Made by a program: the position numbers and the translations under genes. Under the pieces are notes generated by a model. It was given only the letters and a program-made list of their open reading frames with translations. It made no database searches and was not told where the DNA came from. From Spirochaetaceae bacterium (GTDB taxonomy: Bacteria; Spirochaetota; Spirochaetia; B11-G9), in assembly GCA_030600745.1 (NCBI GenBank), contig JAUVLL010000237.1, forward strand, positions 1-5,493: 5,493 nucleotides of DNA. The letters are read 5' to 3'. Position 1 is the first letter of the stretch. Each line of letters opens with the position of its first letter. Shown here piece by piece: positions 1 to 5,493 of the stretch.

Positions 1-40
1 ATAAAAATCAAAAAATAGTATTTTAACATTCAAATACGCC

Positions 41-1285
41 CTATAAATTCAGAAATGAAAGTGGATTTACAGAAGCAAACATGTGTTTTAGCTCCTGATC
101 CATCTTCGCATCATTGTAGATACTGTAATAATCCCGATAGCTTCTAATTCCCATTAAATTGATCATAAAATCAGTTCCAAAAAGGATTCGATCCTTGTAT
201 CTGGTTCTGCCTGCTTCTTCCAGCTCGGACAGCTGCAGGGAAAACTTTTCATAGAACTTAGGGGAGATCCCGTTAAATGAAAAATCTGCATAGACATGTT
301 CATAGCGATCCATTAAATCGAATATCCGTTCTGTCCAGGATTTTTCTTTTTTCCCGAACAGGCTGGAGAGCTGTAGAGTTGTACTTACTCCTGCATGGGC
401 GAAGTTCAGATGAAGGTCGGGATAGTTTTCCATAACTTTCTCCCAGGTAGCTGGATTTGTATTTCTTAATGCATGCTTATAATCTACAGTAATAAACCCT
501 CCGTCGTTACAATGTGTTGTAATGGGTATGGACGCTTCCTGGGCATAGGAATAGAGGAACTCTACCTTTTCCCTTTCTTTTTTATCTTCCGGCCAGGGAT
601 CAAACCCCATAGGCGGATATAGTTTAATTCCAGCAAACATTTTTTTTGGTGAAATATGCCTTGCCATCCATGTAAGCAGACCGGAACCACGAACGCTATG
701 TGTCATCCTTTTTAAACTGTAAAAATCGAAACTATCTTTAATAATTGATTCCAGTTCCTTTTGAGTATATGCTGCAGGATTAATTCCCAGAAAAGGGAAA
801 ATTTGTAAAAGCCCATCAGGTCTTTCTTTGTAGTACTGCTTTATTGCAAAAGAGTACTCGTTTATAACTGTTCGAAGCTCCTTCCCTGGCTGGGGATAAT
901 AAGTTAAACTTTTAGCTCCTGGTGCAGGTTTGAAATCCATTAAGAGTGGGGTTAGAACAAGTTTATGATATGTTTGCCCGTTCATATGGAGTCCATTTTG
1001 ATCCACCAGAGATTCTCCTCCAAATTTTCCCCTTAGATCATCCTCCATGGTATTAAATATACTTAAAAGGTCATTCTGCATTAGGGTAAGAAGGTTTAAG
1101 ATGTTTTTCACATGACTGGAAATTCGTCTGTCTGAAGACTTTGCACTACCCCCAACTATACCCATCAGGACTTCCCAGTCGGCATTCTTTAGCAAATTCC
1201 CCAGAAAAGATGTAATATCAACCTGGCCAAGAGTCATTGTATGACAGTGACAGTCAAAGAAATACTCTGTTTCTGAAGTTTTCAT
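41..1285 (-). CDS. Amidohydrolase-superfamily metal-dependent hydrolase (amidohydrolase 2-like TIM barrel)
   Basis: A 414-residue protein with no signal peptide or membrane segment, so probably cytoplasmic. The candidate metal ligands of the amidohydrolase superfamily appear in the usual order: an HxH motif at His13/His15 (DCHCH) on the first strand, Lys221 in GIKLYPP, His258 in THCN, His297 in NFAHAG, and Asp372 in FGTDF near the C-terminus. This fits the amidohydrolase 2 family, which contains hydrolases and decarboxylases; the substrate cannot be read from the sequence. Residues about 25-200, between the HxH and the Lys, form a long stretch that probably includes a lineage-specific insertion. 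The ATG start is supported by GGAG (complement of 1292-1295) six bases upstream; the stop is TAG. It follows the phospholipase gene on the same strand after a 70-bp gap and may be cotranscribed with it, though no pathway link is evident. Superfamily assignment is firm; substrate unknown. Confidence 0.88.
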   Translation of the reverse strand: MKTSETEYFFDCHCHTMTLGQVDITSFLGNLLKNADWEVLMGIVGGSAKSSDRRISSHVKNILNLLTLMQNDLLSIFNTMEDDLRGKFGGESLVDQNGLHMNGQTYHKLVLTPLLMDFKPAPGAKSLTYYPQPGKELRTVINEYSFAIKQYYKERPDGLLQIFPFLGINPAAYTQKELESIIKDSFDFYSLKRMTHSVRGSGLLTWMARHISPKKMFAGIKLYPPMGFDPWPEDKKEREKVEFLYSYAQEASIPITTHCNDGGFITVDYKHALRNTNPATWEKVMENYPDLHLNFAHAGVSTTLQLSSLFGKKEKSWTERIFDLMDRYEHVYADFSFNGISPKFYEKFSLQLSELEEAGRTRYKDRILFGTDFMINLMGIRSYRDYYSIYNDAKMDQELKHMFASVNPLSFLNL

Positions 1286-1355
1286 CTTTCACTCCATTTT
1301 TTTACAATACTCTTTAGACTAAGTTTTTTGATCTAAATAACAATAAGCTCCATTG

Positions 1356-3626
1356 CTACTCCAAAAGAGTATTATATTGTATCATGAAATCATAGTACCC
1401 ACTGGGAATAATATCTGTAGAATTAGTATTTAGATACTTTAAGAAAGCTATAATTTTCTGATAACGAAAGCTTGTAATAAATTCAATTAGCGGAATGTTT
1501 AATCTCTTTCTTTCAATTCCATTAATTATTTTTTTAAGTATTTCCTTTTGAGTATAAACTGCCAGAGGTTCAATATCTGTCTTTTCTGCTAATTTTTCCA
1601 GGACCTTCAGGCTTATACCTTCTGTTATATTGCTGGAATTACCTGATAGTACAAATTCAAAAACAGGTAAAACCAGTTCTGAAAAGCAATCTTCTGTGTT
1701 TATATTGTCCTTATTATCAACTCCCAGAGAATAAAGAGCTGCTATTTGTTTTTCTGCACTCAAGCTGTTGAACATTTCTCTAATTATATCTTCAGATCCG
1801 TAAATATAGTATTTCACACCTTGAATCTGCCCATATGTTTTCATTGTATCAAGATATCCTTCTATAAGGTATTTTTCTGATATCTCTTTTTCGAAGGTCA
1901 GAAATGAACCATACTGTCTCTCCGGTTTAATGATAGTTATATTGGATGAATTATAATATTTTTGTTTAATCAAATTTAGAATATCTATTGGTGATTGAAA
2001 TGCAATATCAACAACAACAATATTTTGAAATCCTTTTTTTACAGCCATTTCTATAGGTACATTGCTGTAAACACCTCCGTCAATAAGAGTTTCTCCTTTA
2101 ATTTCAGCTCTTTTAAACAAAGGAAAATTAGCACTTGCAAGAATATAATCAATTAATTCACCTTCAGGTATCTGTTCAATATAGACCATGATTGGTTCCA
2201 GTTTTGATACAGAAAAAATTACAAGCCCGTAATCAATATCAGATGCTCTGACTTCCTCTTCAGAAATAATATTTGTTAGTAATTTTCTTAATGGGGTGAC
2301 ATCTATTCCTTTATCTGACCAAAAATCCTTTATAATAGTTATGTAGTCTTCAAATGAAAGTTTTGTAAAATCTCCCCGTAATAGATTTTCTTCTGCCTGA
2401 GATAGATCCATTACCGAAAGATATGATATATCAAACCACAGATCTCTTACCTTTTTATAATCCTCCATAATGATTCCAGTTCCATTAATCGAACCAACAG
2501 AAGAACCATATACTCCTTTAATTTTAAAACCAAGATCAGATAGAGCTTTCCATACTCCTATTTCATATGCCCCTCTTCCACCGCCGCCGGAAAAAACCAG
2601 GGCAATTTCTTTATCAGTCTGTACCCGGGCTGTAAGAAGTTTCCTGAAATCAGCAATATTGGCTTTTTTAGTTTGTAAATCATCTGTAAGATAGAATGTG
2701 TCACGTTTTTCAGCCAGACTAAACATATCTCTTGCATCTAAAAACTTATAGGTTTCCCTGTAGCTGTCAATATTCTCTTGTATATGTTTGTAAATTCTTC
2801 CTTTTAGAATATCAGAAAAAAATGACGGGTTTTGTAATTCATCGAACTGCCAATCGATATGCTCAGACCAGTCAAAACTGCGTCTCATACTAACAGCACC
2901 ATCTTCAGAAACAATTAAAAGAGAGTTTTCTCCTAAAAATAGTTTCTTGTAAAATTGATAACCACTCCAGTTGGCTCTAAGATCAGCAAATGAAAAGACC
3001 CCGCCGGCTGCCAGACCATACCAGCTGTGTTCAGAATCCCTTCCATATTCCTTAGCCAGTTCATCATCCAGGCCAAAATTACTTTGTATAAAATATCCAT
3101 AACCCTGATCGAAAAAATGATCAACCTTATCTGATCCAATAAATTGACCGCCAACCTTAATTGTTACATTTATGTTAAAAGCATTGGGATAGGTATTGGA
3201 ATAAATATTATCATCAGTAAAGATCCAGTAACGATTATTTTCTTCTCTCTTAACCCATTTTTGTATGGTACCCTGACCGCTTTTAAATAAAAGCGAATAT
3301 GGAAGGTTTATTTTAGATGGATTAAGAAAGTCATATTTATCAAAACGGGTTCCAGCTGTTGTCATATAAATTTCAAAAGCCACCTTTTGATGTATTTCAC
3401 TTAATGTTAATTCTTTTTGTTGATTTTTCTCATTAAAATTATTAATACCCTGTGTAATAAGACTATTAGTGTATTGATTTAGTATTTCGGTAAAATCCAA
3501 TGCACTGTCCTGATATTTTTCTCTATTTGTAAACTGATCAATTTCAGAACTAAAGAGGGGATGAGCAATAAGTATAAATTGAAAAATTAAAATCAGAGTA
3601 AATAAACCGAATTTTTTTATCTGCAT
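1356..3626 (-). CDS. Secreted patatin-like phospholipase with long N-terminal extension
   Basis: A 756-residue protein. Residues 1-27 form a Sec signal peptide: KK at 4-5, a hydrophobic core at about 7-24, and likely cleavage near Ser26-Ser27. There is no lipobox cysteine, so it is probably released to the periplasm or outside. The patatin domain spans about 339-570. It has the Gly-rich oxyanion loop GGGGRGAYE (347-355), the nucleophile elbow GSSVG with Ser376, and the DGG motif with Asp516, which together form the Ser-Asp dyad of patatin lipid acyl hydrolases. The expected activity is cleavage of acyl chains from phospholipids or other lipids. About 300 residues precede the domain, including a Trp/Tyr/Gly-rich block at 160-230 that I cannot assign. 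The C-terminal 185 residues look helical and show no obvious beta-barrel, unlike PlpD-type autotransporters. ATG is supported by AAAGAGG (complement of 3636-3642), nine bases upstream. It is divergent from tetR across 85 bp. Confidence 0.92.
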   Translation of the reverse strand: MQIKKFGLFTLILIFQFILIAHPLFSSEIDQFTNREKYQDSALDFTEILNQYTNSLITQGINNFNEKNQQKELTLSEIHQKVAFEIYMTTAGTRFDKYDFLNPSKINLPYSLLFKSGQGTIQKWVKREENNRYWIFTDDNIYSNTYPNAFNINVTIKVGGQFIGSDKVDHFFDQGYGYFIQSNFGLDDELAKEYGRDSEHSWYGLAAGGVFSFADLRANWSGYQFYKKLFLGENSLLIVSEDGAVSMRRSFDWSEHIDWQFDELQNPSFFSDILKGRIYKHIQENIDSYRETYKFLDARDMFSLAEKRDTFYLTDDLQTKKANIADFRKLLTARVQTDKEIALVFSGGGGRGAYEIGVWKALSDLGFKIKGVYGSSVGSINGTGIIMEDYKKVRDLWFDISYLSVMDLSQAEENLLRGDFTKLSFEDYITIIKDFWSDKGIDVTPLRKLLTNIISEEEVRASDIDYGLVIFSVSKLEPIMVYIEQIPEGELIDYILASANFPLFKRAEIKGETLIDGGVYSNVPIEMAVKKGFQNIVVVDIAFQSPIDILNLIKQKYYNSSNITIIKPERQYGSFLTFEKEISEKYLIEGYLDTMKTYGQIQGVKYYIYGSEDIIREMFNSLSAEKQIAALYSLGVDNKDNINTEDCFSELVLPVFEFVLSGNSSNITEGISLKVLEKLAEKTDIEPLAVYTQKEILKKIINGIERKRLNIPLIEFITSFRYQKIIAFLKYLNTNSTDIIPSGYYDFMIQYNTLLE

Positions 3627-3655
3627 TGAATAAAACCTCTTTCTTTATATTTTAC

Positions 3656-3684
3656 TTGACTTATAATAATAAATTAAGTAATAT
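3656..3684 (+). promoter_or_regulatory. Predicted sigma-70-type promoter of tetR
   Basis: TTGACT (3656-3661) as -35 and TAATAT (3679-3684) as -10 are separated by 17 bases. The match to consensus is 5 of 6 and 4 of 6. The predicted transcription start falls at about 3691, inside the palindrome at 3686-3701, as expected for a self-repressed gene. A perfect TATAAT at 3662-3667 has no matching -35 at the proper distance, so I prefer this pair. Confidence 0.6.
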
Positions 3685-3691
3685 GAATCAA
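3663..3691 (-). promoter_or_regulatory. Predicted divergent promoter of the patatin gene
   Basis: On the minus strand, TTGATT (complement of 3686-3691) and TATTAT (complement of 3663-3668) are 17 bases apart, with 4 of 6 and 5 of 6 consensus matches. This would start transcription near 3656, about 30 bases before the patatin ATG. It overlaps the tetR promoter face to face, and its -35 shares bases 3686-3691 with the TetR operator. The region is very AT-rich, so chance matches are possible. Confidence 0.45.
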
Positions 3692-3701
3692 GCGTTTGTT
3701 T
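3686..3701. promoter_or_regulatory. Predicted TetR operator 1 (tetR/patatin intergenic region)
   Basis: AATCAAGCGTTTGTTT is an imperfect palindrome centred on CG (12 of 16 positions symmetric; the inner CAAGCGTTTG has 8 of 10). Its last 13 bases, CAAGCGTTTGTTT, recur exactly at 4391-4403. CAAG starts 4 bases after the tetR -10, so a bound repressor would cover the transcription start and abut the tetR ribosome binding site. It also overlaps the -35 proposed for the divergent patatin gene. Confidence 0.7.
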
Positions 3702-3706
3702 GGAGA
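3702..3706 (+). promoter_or_regulatory. Ribosome binding site deciding the tetR start
   Basis: GGAGA lies five bases before ATG 3712. It falls within the codons that would be used from an upstream in-frame TTG at 3700, which argues that the TTG is not the start. It directly follows operator 1. Confidence 0.75.
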
Positions 3707-3711
3707 TTATA

Positions 3712-4344
3712 ATGTCAAATGATAAAAAGGATGCAAAAATACATATTCTGGAAACTTCTATAATGCTTTTTTCAACCCATGGTTATAAAGAAACTTCAAT
3801 TAGAGAGATATCCAGGGAGGCGGGTGTTAATGTGTCTATGATATCCTACTATTTTGGTGGAAAAGATGGGATTCTTAGAAATATTGTTAAAAATGTTACA
3901 GAAGGGTTTACTTCCTTATTGAATGAGTTTGATTTGACTGACATAGGTGCTACAATGATCGCTTTAAAACGATTTTTAGATTATCTCGAAAATAATCGTC
4001 CTCAGATTAAAATTCTCTTTTTCGAGATGGGAAAAGGATATGATTACCTAATTCCTGTAAAGGAAAAAATAGTGGAATTACAGGGTAAGCTTGGTAAACT
4101 CGTTTTGGAAAATAATAAATCCGGAAATAGTATGGAACTTGCACGAAAGCTTAAGATTGTGACAGATATTATACTTGGTATAATTTTTTCCGATTACATT
4201 TTGGATTTTTCCAGTTTTAATGACAGTATTACTAAGGAAGATAAAAACTTTCGGCAGGAAGAGAGAATTCAGATACTTATAAATATTCTTAAGCAGCTTT
4301 CCGGGTTTAATACCGGGAAGCTGACCTTTGAACCTATTTTTTAG
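3712..4344 (+). CDS. TetR/AcrR-family transcriptional regulator
   Basis: A 210-residue protein, a typical length for the family. The N-terminal DNA-binding domain covers residues about 7-55, with the helix-turn-helix at roughly 29-48 (TSIREISREAGVNVSMISYYF), followed by GGKDGI, the usual entry to helix 4. The C-terminal part (about 60-200) is the variable ligand-binding and dimerisation region, with no recognisable ligand class. Members are normally repressors released by a small molecule. I start it at ATG 3712 because GGAGA (3702-3706) lies five bases upstream; an in-frame TTG at 3700 would add four residues but overlaps the operator and has no suitable ribosome binding site. A palindromic site covers its predicted transcription start, and the same site recurs before the radical SAM gene 73 bp downstream. 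This argues for autoregulation plus control of that neighbour. The effector is unknown. Confidence 0.93.
   Translation: MSNDKKDAKIHILETSIMLFSTHGYKETSIREISREAGVNVSMISYYFGGKDGILRNIVKNVTEGFTSLLNEFDLTDIGATMIALKRFLDYLENNRPQIKILFFEMGKGYDYLIPVKEKIVELQGKLGKLVLENNKSGNSMELARKLKIVTDIILGIIFSDYILDFSSFNDSITKEDKNFRQEERIQILINILKQLSGFNTGKLTFEPIF
4294..4323 (+). other. Strong hairpin inside the 3' end of tetR
   Basis: CAGCTTTCCGG (4294-4304) pairs with CCGGGAAGCTG (4313-4323): an 11-bp stem with one G-U pair and an 8-base loop. It lies within codons about 195-204 of tetR. A run of six T (4337-4342) follows only after a 13-base gap and overlaps the stop codon, so it is not a canonical intrinsic terminator. It could attenuate readthrough into the radical SAM gene or protect the tetR mRNA end. 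The stem is visible; the function is inferred. Confidence 0.45.
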
Positions 4345-4380
4345 TATTTAAATATGTAGTGTTGGTGGGATTTTTTTAAA

Positions 4381-4386
4381 TATAAA
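4381..4386 (+). promoter_or_regulatory. Predicted -10 element of the radical SAM gene
   Basis: TATAAA lies in the 73-bp gap after tetR and ends 4 bases before the second operator core, the same spacing as at tetR. I see no good -35 at 16-18 bases upstream (TTGGTG at 4362-4367 is too close, with a 13-base spacer), so the promoter may be weak or partly dependent on readthrough from tetR. Confidence 0.45.
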
Positions 4387-4387
4387 A

Positions 4388-4403
4388 AAACAAGCGTTTG
4401 TTT
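4388..4403. promoter_or_regulatory. Predicted TetR operator 2 (upstream of the radical SAM gene)
   Basis: AAACAAGCGTTTGTTT is a near-perfect palindrome (14 of 16 positions symmetric, only the two flanking the central dinucleotide pair differ). It contains the 13-base core shared with operator 1. It lies between the predicted -10 and the ribosome binding site of the radical SAM gene, where a bound TetR dimer would block transcription. Its better symmetry suggests at least as strong binding as operator 1. Confidence 0.72.
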
Positions 4404-4417
4404 AACAGGAGAGTAAA

Positions 4418-5493
4418 ATGGAACAAAAAACTGAAACATTGAGTAATTTTATTGTAAAACAACTGGCTAATCTAAGTAGTATTACAAAGGCATGGAAAGT
4501 AGCATTGCCGCCTATTGAGAAGATTGCATATAAGAAGTTTGTTGACAATGGTAACCCGGCTAAGTCTGGTTCAAGACGGCTGCGGGAGGACCAGTTTTAT
4601 ATAGCAGCAAATATGGTAAGGGGTGCTTTTAAAGCTTATGACAAGGGGTCTCCTGCCGTTAAAGAAAAAATGGCAAACTTATTTTTAAAAGAGTTTGTAT
4701 CAAAGTCAAGTGTAGTTGCAGAGAACCAAAGAAAATTTAAAGATGAATACGGTGTTGAGCCGCCGACTTTTCTGGTTATCTCTCCAGGAGGAACCTGCAA
4801 CCTTCGCTGTAAAGATTGCTATGCGGCGAGTGTTCCTAAAGGACTGCCCTCTCTTTCTTTTGAGGTATTTGACCGGATTCTAAAGGAAAAATATGATAAA
4901 TGGGGTAGTTGGTTTACCGTTATTTCCGGTGGAGAGCCCTTTCTCTGGAAGGATGGGGATATGGACATTATTGAGGTGGCAAGACTTCATCCGGAACAGT
5001 TTTTCCTTGTTTATACAAACAGTACCCTTATAGATGAAAAAACAGCAAAAAGAATTGCAGAAGTTGGAAATATAACTCCAGCTATTTCTGTCGAAGGATT
5101 TGAGAGAGAAACAGATGAACGAAGAGGAAAAGGAGTGCATAAAAGAATTCTTAATGCTTTTAAGAATCTGCGTAATGCCGGTGTTCCCTTTGGAATTTCT
5201 ACAACTGCCACTAAGGAAAATGCTGAACTTATAATTTCAAAAGAAATGATTAATTTCTATTTCAAGGAGCAGGGAGCACTTTATCAATGGCTTTTCCAGT
5301 ATATGCCCATAGGACGGGGGGTAGATACTAATCATCAGGTTTCCCCGGAAGTAAGAACTAAAATGTGGGCCCGTGAGCAGGAAATTGTATTCAAAGAGCG
5401 ATTACCTCTGGTTGATTTCTGGAATGGAGGACCTTATTCAGCCGGTTGTATAGCTGGCGGCCGTCCTAAAAAAGGGTATGCATATATTGACTG
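4418..5493 (+). CDS. Radical SAM enzyme, SPASM/twitch-like, 3' end beyond the window
   Basis: Open from ATG 4418 to the window edge, giving 358 residues without a stop; the C-terminus is missing. AGGAGAG (4407-4413) supports the start. The radical SAM cluster motif CNLRCKDCY places Cys127, Cys131 and Cys134 as ligands of the [4Fe-4S] cluster that cleaves S-adenosylmethionine to a 5'-deoxyadenosyl radical. SGGEP at 170-174 is the conserved SAM-binding motif after the second strand. Cys344 in AGCIAGGR, followed by KKGYAYID, resembles the start of a SPASM or twitch auxiliary-cluster region; the remaining cysteines would lie outside the window. About 115 residues precede the core, look largely helical and basic, and are unassigned. 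SPASM enzymes often modify peptides or act as enzyme maturases, but no precursor-peptide gene is visible here, so the substrate is open. The palindrome shared with the tetR promoter implies control by that regulator. Confidence 0.9.
   Translation, partial: MEQKTETLSNFIVKQLANLSSITKAWKVALPPIEKIAYKKFVDNGNPAKSGSRRLREDQFYIAANMVRGAFKAYDKGSPAVKEKMANLFLKEFVSKSSVVAENQRKFKDEYGVEPPTFLVISPGGTCNLRCKDCYAASVPKGLPSLSFEVFDRILKEKYDKWGSWFTVISGGEPFLWKDGDMDIIEVARLHPEQFFLVYTNSTLIDEKTAKRIAEVGNITPAISVEGFERETDERRGKGVHKRILNAFKNLRNAGVPFGISTTATKENAELIISKEMINFYFKEQGALYQWLFQYMPIGRGVDTNHQVSPEVRTKMWAREQEIVFKERLPLVDFWNGGPYSAGCIAGGRPKKGYAYID

Noticed and set aside
1296..1355. A separate promoter or terminator in the 70-bp gap before the amidohydrolase
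   Set aside because: Only weak hexamer matches in AT-rich sequence and no compact stem followed by a T-run; readthrough from the patatin gene is simpler.
2470..2694. Plus-strand open frame of 74 codons
   Set aside because: It is antisense to the patatin oxyanion and nucleophile region; its Pro-rich product reflects the Gly-rich codons opposite. No independent coding support.
2933..3154. Minus-strand open frame of 73 codons within the patatin gene
   Set aside because: It overlaps the patatin coding sequence in another frame, with no evident ribosome binding site or known motif.
3700..3711. In-frame TTG at 3700 as the tetR start, adding four residues
   Set aside because: It lies inside the operator, has no ribosome binding site upstream, and the GGAGA serving ATG 3712 would fall within the coding sequence.
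4294..4342. Calling the tetR 3' hairpin a Rho-independent terminator
   Set aside because: The T-run begins 13 bases after the stem and the stem lies in coding sequence, so I list it only as a hairpin.
4345..4417. A small precursor-peptide gene between tetR and the radical SAM gene
   Set aside because: The 73 bp contain the operator, -10 and ribosome binding site, with no room for a plausible small coding frame.
4880..5211. Two minus-strand open frames (4880-5140 and 5011-5211)
   Set aside because: Both are opposite the radical SAM coding sequence, which carries unmistakable motifs; the frames are low-complexity shadows.

Overview
This AT-rich window holds four protein genes in two divergent pairs. 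Reading leftward (minus strand) are a secreted patatin-like phospholipase (1356-3626) and, 70 bp downstream of it, an amidohydrolase-superfamily metal-dependent hydrolase (41-1285). Reading rightward are a TetR/AcrR-type regulator (3712-4344) and a radical SAM enzyme that runs off the right edge (4418 to beyond 5493). Every gene has a recognisable purine-rich ribosome binding site. No stretch over 300 bases lacks a gene; bases 1-40 are AT-rich, lie downstream of the amidohydrolase stop, and show no convincing terminator. No RNA gene, insertion sequence, CRISPR array or tRNA was seen.

The most informative structure is regulatory. The 13-bp sequence CAAGCGTTTGTTT occurs twice, at 3689-3701 and 4391-4403, immediately upstream of tetR and of the radical SAM gene. 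Each copy sits in an imperfect palindrome centred on CG, and each begins exactly 4 nt after a plausible -10 hexamer. This is the layout expected for a TetR-family repressor that controls itself and the next gene. The first copy also touches the likely -35 element of the divergent patatin promoter, so the same repressor could affect the phospholipase, and the amidohydrolase if it is cotranscribed.

The enzymes do not form a recognisable pathway. The phospholipase is probably exported (Sec signal peptide, no lipobox) and carries about 300 residues ahead of its patatin domain whose function I cannot name. The amidohydrolase looks cytoplasmic and has a full set of candidate metal ligands. The radical SAM enzyme has an N-terminal extension of about 115 residues before its CxxxCxxC motif and seems to be entering a SPASM/twitch-like C-terminal region when the window ends.

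Organism: a low-GC bacterium with Shine-Dalgarno initiation and sigma-70-like promoters. The gene types would fit an anaerobic spirochaete or a clostridium-like Firmicute. I lean weakly to a spirochaete on general impression; nothing in the window proves it.
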